Shown piece by piece: positions 9,013 through 17,786 of a DNA stretch of 45,142 nt (positions are counted from its first letter, which is position 1; every line of letters starts with the position of its first letter). The stretch spans positions 1 through 45,142 of the forward strand of contig JAKUPT010000019.1 in NCBI GenBank assembly GCA_022450595.1, given 5' to 3'. Origin of the DNA: Bdellovibrionales bacterium. GTDB taxonomy: Bacteria; Bdellovibrionota; Bdellovibrionia; Bdellovibrionales; UBA1609. Position numbers and translations under genes: made by a program. A model generated the notes under the pieces. The model ran no database searches. It saw nothing but the letters and a program-made list of their open reading frames with translations, and was not told where the DNA came from.

Positions 9013-9879
9013 ATGTTTGTTGTACTATTATTTAGCTTTATTTTGCATGCCGATTATATTCTTGATGTTGATTCATCAAAGTTTATTGAGGCCGATATAT
9101 ATTTAAATGGATATAAAACCAATAAAGCCAGCTTTTTGAACTATGTGAAAATTGGTGACAACAAACTACGTGTCTGTTTTAAAAATAAAACGGGTAAATA
9201 TCTTCCAATTAAAAAACATGTCCGTGTTGATTTACAGAGTTTAACACAAAAAACAACTGATATTGTCGTAGATGGAGCCTTAACAGAGGTTAAAGCCGCT
9301 CCTATTTTAAGTTTTTATTCATTAAACTCAAATTCAAAAAGCGGTTGGGTTTGCGAATCTAAAGTTTTTACTCACAACGGTAATAATTATCTTTATTTTC
9401 ATTTAGCTCAAAATGAACTTAAAAAATCTAAGCAAAAAAAATATAAGCTAAAAAAAACAGTTTCTAAAAATATAACAAAAACTAAAGTCACATCAAAAAT
9501 TAACCCGTTGAATGCTATTAATGCACACCAGTCTTCAATTGGCGTTGTATATAACAAATTAAAATCTTTAAAAGTTCGTAGAGATTCTCAGGTTAAAAGA
9601 AATTTACAAGCTCTTATTGGTTCTCAAAAAAAACAAAATATCTTAGGTAAATGGAAAGACAAAAAAACGGGTGTTATCTATAATTTTACCCCAAAACATA
9701 TAGAAGTCTCAAATATGCCAAAGGGTTTCTATATGGATTATAGAAAGATTAACTCTAAAAAATTAAGAGTTAAAGTTTTAAACAATAGCTTTGATTTGCT
9801 CTATAAGATGAAATCTCAAAATGAAATGATTCAAAAAAATACACAGTCTGGTGTTATAAGAGAACTCATTCGCCTTTAA
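9013..9879 (+). CDS. Secreted lysine-rich basic protein of unknown function
   Basis: Leader MFVVLLFSFILHA; IGDNKLRVCFKNK; Lys-rich linker KKSKQKKYKLKKTVSKNITKTK; C-terminal ILGKWKDKKTGVIYNFT domain. Confidence 0.7.
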   Translation: MFVVLLFSFILHADYILDVDSSKFIEADIYLNGYKTNKASFLNYVKIGDNKLRVCFKNKTGKYLPIKKHVRVDLQSLTQKTTDIVVDGALTEVKAAPILSFYSLNSNSKSGWVCESKVFTHNGNNYLYFHLAQNELKKSKQKKYKLKKTVSKNITKTKVTSKINPLNAINAHQSSIGVVYNKLKSLKVRRDSQVKRNLQALIGSQKKQNILGKWKDKKTGVIYNFTPKHIEVSNMPKGFYMDYRKINSKKLRVKVLNNSFDLLYKMKSQNEMIQKNTQSGVIRELIRL

Positions 9880-9959
9880 GACCTTTCTGGACCAATGTCT
9901 TATTTAGACTAAAGCCACCTGTCCGATAGTACGAATAGTACTTAACAAAGGTCAGGTGT

Positions 9960-11057
9960 ATGTTTTTACTTATACTATTATTTATAAGTTTTTTAAATGC
10001 TGAGACATTTTATCTAAGTTCTAAGAAAACATCTTTTTATGAAATGAACGTGCAAGTTAATTGCAATGACATTTCTGATAAAATTATAAGCTCTAATAAA
10101 GTTGTTTTAGATCAGTATCTTGTTGATGGGACAAATATTTTAAGTGTATGTTACAGTTACAATCCTGATCAAGGACAGCCTAATGTAAAACAGTTATCCA
10201 AGGTTGAGCTTTATAACACTAAAGTGAATACAAAAATCAGAGGTCTAGCACATATTACTCCAAAAAAATTAGTCCCAGAATATATTTCTGTCTCACCTCA
10301 ACCCAGAGCTTTTAGCACTCAAGAGCAGCATTGTGTGACCCATAACTTTGAGGATTATTCCGAAGAGCAACTTCTAGCTATGGAAGCTAGGTTTAACCCG
10401 GCCACTGTTGAAAATGTAGCAGAACAAGTTGAGCCGAGTGTCGTTGAATCGATCAATAATGATGAGGTTTTAAATACTAAATCAGAACAACTCGTAGAAG
10501 AAAGTGTTGCTGAAAACTCTAAAGTTTTACAAGAGTCTAATACAGAAAAAAACTCGAAAGCTCAACTATCAGAGCCCGCACCACAAATGAACCCAACTTC
10601 AACTGTGGTAGATCAACAACCTCCGGCTGATGTTATCTTTGAAGAGTCTGTTGTGGAAAATGAGAACAATTTAACAGAACCACAAGTAGACAGCACTTCG
10701 GCCCAAGAGGCTTTAAGTTTTATTCCCGAGGAAGACTTTGTTGTTCCCGTGGCACCGCCAGCCAGCAACACTCCCACAGAGGTGGCAGATGGTCAGAACT
10801 TTATGGAGGAAGAACTTCCTGCTGATATGCAAGCCTTTGAAGAGGGGCAAATGGCATTTAGTGAACCTTCTCAAGACTCTGCTCCTGAGGTGCAAGAGGC
10901 CGAAAAAAGAGGAGAGATTCCTGAAGATGCTTTTGTATATGAAGAGTCACCAGAGCAACAAACTGTTTCAGAGGATAAAGATCGAGGCGTGGCCTCAGAT
11001 AAAGAATTAACAAACTTATCAGATGAAGAATTTTTTGAAGAACTTGAGATTCAATAA
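9960..11057 (+). CDS. Secreted Glu-rich acidic protein of unknown function
   Basis: Leader MFLLILLFISFLNA; VDGTNILSVCYSYN; long Glu/Pro/Ser-rich C-terminal region. Confidence 0.7.
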   Translation: MFLLILLFISFLNAETFYLSSKKTSFYEMNVQVNCNDISDKIISSNKVVLDQYLVDGTNILSVCYSYNPDQGQPNVKQLSKVELYNTKVNTKIRGLAHITPKKLVPEYISVSPQPRAFSTQEQHCVTHNFEDYSEEQLLAMEARFNPATVENVAEQVEPSVVESINNDEVLNTKSEQLVEESVAENSKVLQESNTEKNSKAQLSEPAPQMNPTSTVVDQQPPADVIFEESVVENENNLTEPQVDSTSAQEALSFIPEEDFVVPVAPPASNTPTEVADGQNFMEEELPADMQAFEEGQMAFSEPSQDSAPEVQEAEKRGEIPEDAFVYEESPEQQTVSEDKDRGVASDKELTNLSDEEFFEELEIQ

Positions 11058-11059
11058 TA

Positions 11060-11100
11060 AGCAAGTGTAGACCTTAAGATCTACACATTGCTTTTTTTTT
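11060..11100. terminator. Intrinsic terminator between convergent genes
   Basis: AGCAA-GTGTAGA-CCTTAAGA-TCTACAC-A-TTGCT followed by TTTTTTTTT. Confidence 0.8.
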
Positions 11101-11106
11101 GAGTAA

Positions 11107-11415
11107 TTATTTACATTTTTGCTTTGAATAGTAAGCTGCAATATCTCTCATATCTTGCTCTGAAAGGCTTGCAACCATTGGAGCCATAAGAGCATTTTTT
11201 CTTTCGCCACTTTTAAATGCTTTAAGCTGGATAACCATATACTCTTCATGCTGGCCACAAAGGTTAGGGTAAATTGGCTGAATACCTTTTCCATCTGTTC
11301 CATGACAAGCAGTACAAGTAGCTATTTTTGCTTTTCCTTTGGCAGGATCGCCTTTAGCTGCAAAAACGGGTGCCGATAATGCGCTGATGGCTAGGAAAGT
11401 AATGATTAATTTCAT
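11107..11415 (-). CDS. Class I c-type cytochrome (c553-like)
   Basis: Signal peptide, CTACHGTDGKGIQPIYPNLCGQ haem motif, MAPMVASLSEQDMRDIAAYYS distal Met region. Confidence 0.9.
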   Translation of the reverse strand: MKLIITFLAISALSAPVFAAKGDPAKGKAKIATCTACHGTDGKGIQPIYPNLCGQHEEYMVIQLKAFKSGERKNALMAPMVASLSEQDMRDIAAYYSKQKCK

Positions 11416-11678
11416 GACGATTCTCCTTTAACTTTCATTTGTATATATATGGTATATACCACATATGAGCTTTGGTCATGAGATGTTGTATGAGTGTTTA
11501 AAAAATAGGGCTTTTGTAGAAATAATTTCATGCTAAAGTCGGCCAGATGCCATTTCTTTAAAATATTCATCTTATTATTTGTCTTAATAAAGTCCTGCAA
11601 AGAATTCAAAAAAAGACATTATACCCCAAATTACACATTGATAGCGTTAAGTTAGCTTCTAAATCTCTGGGGTTATTT

Positions 11679-12887
11679 GTGTTAAGTAAAAGTCTTATAA
11701 TATTATTATTTGTCCCTCAATTATGCTTTGCCAGTGTTTGCATGCAGTTGTTTCCGCAATACTCAGAGCGAGCAAGCATTACGACCTTTACCTTACTAGA
11801 GCAACTGGAGGCGGGGAAGCAGTTAAGTACTGAGTCCCTATATCATTTGACGGATATGGTGACATCTTCAAAAACTTCCATGCCACTCATTGCTCAGACT
11901 CATAAGCTATTACGATCTTTAAATAGACATGATAATCCGTCTTTAAGAGCCACATCATATGATATTTTAACTCGTGACTTTCAAGCCCATGTTAATTTTT
12001 TCGAGTTTTTTAAAAATAAAGCTGAGATCAAAAAGTATTTAACGAAAAGGCAAAAAGCTTTTGAGGAGTTAAATCAACTTCCAACGGCAATTGAAATTAT
12101 CAATGTCTTCAAACACTATACCCTCGATAAGCCCATTAGACTTACGGAGTATTTAAAAACCTTTGATCAAAATGGCTACTTTTATATTTCAAAAAATGAA
12201 CTTCAAAAACTCCTTGAGCAATCTCCATCTATCTACTCTCGAGTTTTACATGAGTTAAAAGCTTTTGACTCCAGAGTGCATCCTGATCAGCTTTATCAAA
12301 GTTTTAAAAACAAAAGACTAATGCAAGATCATGAGTTAGTCTTTAAGCCAACAATTGAAGCCATTGAGCAGCAAAAAATAAAACTTAAAAAATCTGACTT
12401 TCAATTTTTAATGCAAAATGTAGATGTCAATTCTAAGCAGGTCGTTGTTTGGACACAAGTTTTAAGCTATATAAACCGTTACCCAAAAGCTTATATAAAT
12501 GAGTTTATTGGGGATGGAGGCTTTTTTTCAACATTGTTAAGCCGTGTTGACCTGGCTAACCCTTTTGGAAGAATGTTATATCAACAGTTATTTATTTCAC
12601 TTGAGCGTTTTGATTACCAGATGACTCAAGCTGAACTTCAATTGAGTTTTTCACTGCTCACCAATTACAAACCAATGCCCTTTAACGCTCAAACAAGACT
12701 CAGTGGTCTTTTCCGCTATGAGTTCGAATCACCCGTGGAGCTATTTTATAACTACTTATCAAGACAACCTTTTAAATTGCACATGAGCCAAAAAAATCAA
12801 GCCCTTCATATGCTTGAAGTCAACCTCAGTACTGTTCCTTACGAGGCCAGTTTTGTGAAAAGACTCGCTGAGCTTATTGAGATTTAA
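11679..12887 (+). CDS. Secreted protein of unknown function (402 aa)
   Basis: Signal peptide MLSKSLIILLFVPQLCFA-SVCMQLF; long ORF. Confidence 0.7.
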   Translation: MLSKSLIILLFVPQLCFASVCMQLFPQYSERASITTFTLLEQLEAGKQLSTESLYHLTDMVTSSKTSMPLIAQTHKLLRSLNRHDNPSLRATSYDILTRDFQAHVNFFEFFKNKAEIKKYLTKRQKAFEELNQLPTAIEIINVFKHYTLDKPIRLTEYLKTFDQNGYFYISKNELQKLLEQSPSIYSRVLHELKAFDSRVHPDQLYQSFKNKRLMQDHELVFKPTIEAIEQQKIKLKKSDFQFLMQNVDVNSKQVVVWTQVLSYINRYPKAYINEFIGDGGFFSTLLSRVDLANPFGRMLYQQLFISLERFDYQMTQAELQLSFSLLTNYKPMPFNAQTRLSGLFRYEFESPVELFYNYLSRQPFKLHMSQKNQALHMLEVNLSTVPYEASFVKRLAELIEI

Positions 12888-13755
12888 TGGCTTCAGCTGT
12901 AGCTATTGAGCCACGAAGTTCTAAATACCGGTTAATGATGGCTTGTTGAATACGTCCAGAGCGGTCACTGGGAATGGGAACTCTAACCACTAAATCTATT
13001 CTTTTTTCATCAGGAAAGGCAATGGCCACTTTTGGCTCTGTTGTTGGAATTTCTAAACCTTCAAGATCATCTACTTTTTCCATATATTGATGAACCTTTT
13101 CAACATACTGGTTGCACTCTTCTTGCGCCGCCTCAAGCAATAGGCTTTGGTGTTTTTTAATGTCATATTCGTAGGGGATGGGGATGACAAAAGTATGTAA
13201 AACAAATTTAAAAGACTTGGTTTCATTAATAATAGGGTTGGATAAATACAAGCTGTTGGGGATTATTATGTTTTTACCAGTGTACTGATGAGCAAATCTC
13301 AATGGGCCTAGTTCCATAAGCTGAGTGGTAAGAAAGTCAGCATTCACAACAACGCCTCTATAGTTATTCACCTCAATACGGTCGCCAATTTTAAACGGTC
13401 GAGTTAGGGTTTTTAACATCCCACCAAGAAAGCACAAAATCATCTCTTTGGTAGCAAGCACAAGTGCGGCCGCAATAGCCACAATAGACAGAGCAAATGT
13501 TTGAAGTTCTGCGGACCAAATAATCAGTAGACCTAATAAAAATACAAATAGTGAGGTGTTTTTAACCTGAACAATCCACTGTCTCTTGGTGTCAAGGTTG
13601 TGGATGTTGAGCTTTCTAATGGCTCTAACTGTAAAATAGCGAAAGCTTATGAAAAGTAAAAAAATCACAAGAGAGTTAAAAAAATTAGATTTTACCATAG
13701 GGTGGTTAAAAAATTCGATCATTCTAGGTCCTTGAGCTGCTATAAATCCATGCAT
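12874..13755 (-). CDS. MscS family mechanosensitive channel
   Basis: MLKTLTRPFKIGDRIEVNNYRGVVVNADFLTTQLMELG, IIIPNSLYLSNPIIN. Confidence 0.85.
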   Translation of the reverse strand: MHGFIAAQGPRMIEFFNHPMVKSNFFNSLVIFLLFISFRYFTVRAIRKLNIHNLDTKRQWIVQVKNTSLFVFLLGLLIIWSAELQTFALSIVAIAAALVLATKEMILCFLGGMLKTLTRPFKIGDRIEVNNYRGVVVNADFLTTQLMELGPLRFAHQYTGKNIIIPNSLYLSNPIINETKSFKFVLHTFVIPIPYEYDIKKHQSLLLEAAQEECNQYVEKVHQYMEKVDDLEGLEIPTTEPKVAIAFPDEKRIDLVVRVPIPSDRSGRIQQAIINRYLELRGSIATAEAIKSQ

Positions 13756-13859
13756 ACAAGCAGTGTATTCGATTTTACCGTTGATGATAAGTTTTTTATC
13801 ATAGCATTGTGGTTTATCAGCCGTGACTTCTATTCAATTCTTGTGCTAAACCTAGGCTT

Positions 13860-14357
13860 ATGAAAAAACTCAAGCTTGCAGACTTTTCAGAGATTAAAGC
13901 CGTTGTAACTGATGTGGACGGCATTTGGACCAATGGAAGTATTTGGCTGGATTCGACTGGCAATAGCTTCCGATCATTTTATATTCATGATGGTTACGGA
14001 GTTAAAAACATATTAAAGGCCGGTTTTAAGGTGGCATTAATATCAGGTTCTAAGGCTGAAGACATTAAAGCTAGAGCTGAAAAATTAGGTGTTTCTGAGA
14101 TACACATAGGTGTTGAAGACAAACTGCCAGTGTTTAAAAGTCTTTTAAAAAAATGGGATTTATCCGAAGATCAGGTTTTATATATTGGCGATGATCAGCC
14201 AGATGTGGAGATCTTAGACCGAGTAGGCATTGCAGTGACTGTACCTAACTGTCATATTAGTTTAAAAGAAAAAGGTTATTACTCTACAGAACTTAATGGT
14301 GGTGAAGGCGCCTTAAGAGAGTTGTGTGATTTATTAGTAAATGAAAAAGAAGGATAA
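13860..14357 (+). CDS. kdsC: 3-deoxy-D-manno-octulosonate 8-phosphate phosphatase (HAD family)
   Basis: VVTDVDGIWTNGSIWLD, FYIHDGYGVKNILKAGFKVALISGSKAEDIKARAEKLGV, YIGDDQPDVEIL; adjacent to kdsA. Confidence 0.88.
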   Translation: MKKLKLADFSEIKAVVTDVDGIWTNGSIWLDSTGNSFRSFYIHDGYGVKNILKAGFKVALISGSKAEDIKARAEKLGVSEIHIGVEDKLPVFKSLLKKWDLSEDQVLYIGDDQPDVEILDRVGIAVTVPNCHISLKEKGYYSTELNGGEGALRELCDLLVNEKEG

Positions 14358-14360
14358 ACT

Positions 14361-15209
14361 ATGTCAATTTTAAAGCCCTTAGAAAATATTGTTGAACTAA
14401 AAAGTAACATTAAAAACCTCAAATTTGGTGACACCTCAAAGTGGGTACTGATGGCTGGACCTGATATCATTGAAGATGAAGGCATGGTTTTAGAGGTTGG
14501 CCAAGAGATTCAAAAAATCACTGATGAACTTGGTATTGATTGGGTTTTAAAATGCTCTTTTGATAAAGCCAATCGTCAAAGCTCCAGTAGCTTTAGAGGG
14601 CCGGGTTGGAAACAAGGTTTAAAACAGCTTGAAGATATTAAATCTAAATTGAATTGCTTATTATTAACAGATGTTCATGAGACCACCCAAGTGGCAGATG
14701 TAGCTTCTGTGGCTGACATTATTCAAATTCCAGCCTTTTTATGTCGTCAAACGGACCTACTTATAGAGGCGGCTGAAACCGGCAAAGTGCTTCATATTAA
14801 AAAGGGCCAGTTTATGGCTCCATGGGATATGAAAGCTATTGTTGATAAGGCCAAGGCTGCCGGAAATTCCAATGTGCTTTTATGTGAGCGAGGCACCACC
14901 TTTGGTTACAATAGGCTTATTAATGATATGACAGGCCTAGTGGATATGAGAAACCTTGGCGTGCCAGTCATCATGGATTGCACTCATTCAGTACAACTAC
15001 CTGGTGCTCAAAGCACATCAAGTGGTGGCCGCAGAGAAATGGTCCCAGTTTTAGCAAGAGCTGCTATGGCCATCGGAGTGGATGGGCTGTTTATGGAAGT
15101 TCACCCAGATCCTGACAAAGCTCTCTGTGATGGCCCGACTTCTATGTCCTTGAAAGACCTAAAACCATTGCTACAAACTTTGGTAGATCTTCGTAAAGTG
15201 GTTGTTTAA
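14361..15209 (+). CDS. kdsA: 2-dehydro-3-deoxyphosphooctonate aldolase (KDO-8-P synthase)
   Basis: CSFDKANRQSSSSFRGPGWKQGL, LLTDVHE, QIPAFLCRQTDLLIEAA, CERGTTFGYNRLINDM, MEVHPDPDKALCDGP. Confidence 0.96.
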   Translation: MSILKPLENIVELKSNIKNLKFGDTSKWVLMAGPDIIEDEGMVLEVGQEIQKITDELGIDWVLKCSFDKANRQSSSSFRGPGWKQGLKQLEDIKSKLNCLLLTDVHETTQVADVASVADIIQIPAFLCRQTDLLIEAAETGKVLHIKKGQFMAPWDMKAIVDKAKAAGNSNVLLCERGTTFGYNRLINDMTGLVDMRNLGVPVIMDCTHSVQLPGAQSTSSGGRREMVPVLARAAMAIGVDGLFMEVHPDPDKALCDGPTSMSLKDLKPLLQTLVDLRKVVV

Positions 15210-16315
15210 TTCTTATCAGGGTTTGTTGTCTTAAGTTTTGTGCTTAAGGTGGCAAGCTTATTTTCATGCTGTTTTTTTAAACGATTTTTCCACTTGCGTT
15301 TAGCTAAGTCTTGCATATCAATATCTTTATCGGTCTCATCGACGATCTCGGCACCCAGTAGGGTTTCTATGATATCTTCCATAGTCACAATGCCTGACAT
15401 ACCTCCGTAAGGGTCTGTAACAAGGGCTATGTGCTCTCGTTTTTGTATAAAGTCATTAAACAATTGAAAGATATTGTGATTTTCTTCCACCACAATCATA
15501 TCTCTTCTAAGGTCAGACAAAGGTTTGTTGCCATCACTGTCAATAAGCTCTTCCAACACTTCATCTTTTAAGACGTAGCCTGTGATATGCTCTGGCTCAT
15601 TAGACTTTGAAAGAGGAATTCGTGAAAAAATTAAGTCGTCCTGAAGATTGTAAAAATCTGTCAAAAGCATGTCCTCAGGAGCAGTGATTGCTACAGTTCG
15701 AGGAGTCATGATGTCTTTGGCTTTATAGTTTTTAAAATGCATAAGGTTATGAATAAAGCTCGATTCCACTGGGTCAAGGTGACCTTCTTGAGAACCAATT
15801 TGCGCCATAGCTAAAAAGTCTGAGCGAGAGAAAACACTTTTACCTTTATCTTTGTTAAAAAACATTGTGATCAGTTGGCAAAACCAAACAAGTGGAGCAA
15901 GTAAAAACACAATAAGTTGTAGCGAGCGAATCGTGAAAGGAGCTAAAGCTCTCCAGTTAGTGGCCCCAAGAGTTTTAGGGATTATTTCAGATAGAATTAA
16001 TATAAAGGCCGTCATAACAGCTGGGACAACAAAGGTTGTCATTATGGGATCACTTTCAGCCCAGATTTTTGTAGCTTGCGTGCCCACACCAATAGCGCCC
16101 ACTGTGTGAGCAATAGTATTGAGAGTTAATATGGCAGCTAGTGGTTTATCAATATTTTCTTTAAAGTCTTGAAGAATGGCGCCAATTTTTCCGCCTTCAT
16201 CCAGTTTGATCTGCATATATGAAGGGGAGATGCTTAAAAGGACGGCTTCCCACATGGAGCATAAAAAAGAGAATACCAATGATATTAAAAGGAATAAAAT
16301 CAACGCCGTATACAT
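15206..16315 (-). CDS. DUF21 (CNNM)/CBS-pair membrane protein, CorC/hemolysin-like
   Basis: N-terminal membrane domain with LSEIIPKTLGATNWRALAPF; CBS segment KDIMTPRTV...DPYGGMSGIVTMEDIIETLLGAEIVDETD. Confidence 0.9.
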   Translation of the reverse strand: MYTALILFLLISLVFSFLCSMWEAVLLSISPSYMQIKLDEGGKIGAILQDFKENIDKPLAAILTLNTIAHTVGAIGVGTQATKIWAESDPIMTTFVVPAVMTAFILILSEIIPKTLGATNWRALAPFTIRSLQLIVFLLAPLVWFCQLITMFFNKDKGKSVFSRSDFLAMAQIGSQEGHLDPVESSFIHNLMHFKNYKAKDIMTPRTVAITAPEDMLLTDFYNLQDDLIFSRIPLSKSNEPEHITGYVLKDEVLEELIDSDGNKPLSDLRRDMIVVEENHNIFQLFNDFIQKREHIALVTDPYGGMSGIVTMEDIIETLLGAEIVDETDKDIDMQDLAKRKWKNRLKKQHENKLATLSTKLKTTNPDKN

Positions 16316-16424
16316 TATAGGGCCAATATCTTTTTATATAAGGGTTGTTCGTCGTCCATGATTTAAAAAATACCACTGGTTGAGCTGGTTAGGAACTAAC
16401 TTAAGCACCAGTAGGAGCGCTGCA

Positions 16425-17786
16425 TTATTGGGGCTTAAGCTCACCGTCAAGATCTGTAACTAAGGTGTCAGTTAGTGACATCCATTCGGCAATGGTTTTA
16501 GCCAGCTCAATTTTTTGTTGAATGGCTTCAAACTCTGTATCTGCAAGTAAGTTTTCAGAGTCTATGACTGTTTTAAGGTCAGTTCTGCCGTTTTTAAATC
16601 TTTTTTTCTCTCCTCTGAGCAGAGCTTTTGCGGATTGAACCTGTTGATTTAAAAGCTTCATCTTTTGATTATGAATTTCAATTCGTGACTGAAGTTCAGT
16701 AAAAATAGCTTTTAGTGTTTCAGACTGTGCTTTGAGTTCAAGTTTTGACTGTGTCTTTTCATATTCAGCTTGCTTGATTTCTGCATTATTTACAGAGTCT
16801 CCAAGGCTAAATTCTAAACTCAAGCCTACCAAAGTCTCTTCTCTATTTGTTTGGGTTGTAAATCTTTGGGAGTCATCAATGTTGTAGCCCAATAGTATAT
16901 TGGCTTTTGGTAGCAGATCTTTTTTTTGTATCCATATCCGATGTTGGCTGTTTTCTTCTGAAAGCTTTAATATTTTTATACTTCGGCCTGAATTCCAAAA
17001 AGAGTTTAATTGATTTTGAAAGTCTATTTTTTCATTTAAAAACTCAATATTTTTATCAGGAGTAATATTGTGTTTTTCATCTAGCCGACCTAGGCTCTTG
17101 AGAATATTTATTTTTTGAGAATTAAAATTTTGTTTTCGGTCTAATACAGATTTTTTTCTATTTATAATCTGTAACTTGACTCTCTCTACATCCACTTCAT
17201 CGGCTATATTATTTTTTTGTCTTTTTAAAATTTCGCGTTGAAGATCTAATGTGTCTTTATAAAGTTGCTCAGCCGTTTTTAAACTTTGATAGGTCAGTTG
17301 AAAGTCTAGATAGCTATAAATTTTTTGTAGTATATAGTCTTCATAAGACTCTGTTGTTTGCAGTTTTATAATTTCATTTTCTGTATTTAAAACCTGGTTT
17401 AGCTTTCTGTTTCGAGCTCCAAAGGAGTTACGAACAAGATCTTGCTCCAGTGTAAAGTTTTGGATCTGTTCTTTTCGGTCAGTCAAATCATTAGAGGTGA
17501 AGGAGACATTGATATCAGTGCCAGTTTGAACAAAACTCTTAGTGGCTTGAGCTGTTAGTCGAGAGGTGGTTTTATCACTGTCAGGCTGTATTCCAAACTC
17601 ATCTTTTATGTTGAATAAAACTTGGCGGTTAGGCATTTTTAAATCTTTATTAAATCTAACTTTAAGAGATTGGCTCAGAATCTTTTCAGCCTCTACATCA
17701 TTAGTTTTTAATTGTTGAATGTATTCATTCAGTCCCAGCGAGTAAGATTGAATAGGTAATAGTAAGCAAACAATAAAAATTTTCAT
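16425..17786 (-). CDS. TolC-family outer-membrane efflux protein
   Basis: Signal peptide, long coiled-coil repeats, GLSLEFSLGDSVNNAEIKQAEYEKTQSKLELKAQ; 4-nt overlap with the RND gene. Confidence 0.8.
   Translation of the reverse strand: MKIFIVCLLLPIQSYSLGLNEYIQQLKTNDVEAEKILSQSLKVRFNKDLKMPNRQVLFNIKDEFGIQPDSDKTTSRLTAQATKSFVQTGTDINVSFTSNDLTDRKEQIQNFTLEQDLVRNSFGARNRKLNQVLNTENEIIKLQTTESYEDYILQKIYSYLDFQLTYQSLKTAEQLYKDTLDLQREILKRQKNNIADEVDVERVKLQIINRKKSVLDRKQNFNSQKINILKSLGRLDEKHNITPDKNIEFLNEKIDFQNQLNSFWNSGRSIKILKLSEENSQHRIWIQKKDLLPKANILLGYNIDDSQRFTTQTNREETLVGLSLEFSLGDSVNNAEIKQAEYEKTQSKLELKAQSETLKAIFTELQSRIEIHNQKMKLLNQQVQSAKALLRGEKKRFKNGRTDLKTVIDSENLLADTEFEAIQQKIELAKTIAEWMSLTDTLVTDLDGELKPQ

Noticed and set aside
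9920-9960. Possible sigma-28 (FliA) promoter based on CTAAA...TGTCCGATAG
   Set aside because: Spacing between the elements is about 9-10 nt rather than the usual about 15, so it was not called.
10738-11010. Alternative-frame ORFs within the Glu-rich gene (10738-11010 +, 10713-10895 -, 10858-11064 -)
   Set aside because: They lie wholly or mostly inside the better supported 9960-11057 frame, with no RBS or domain signal.
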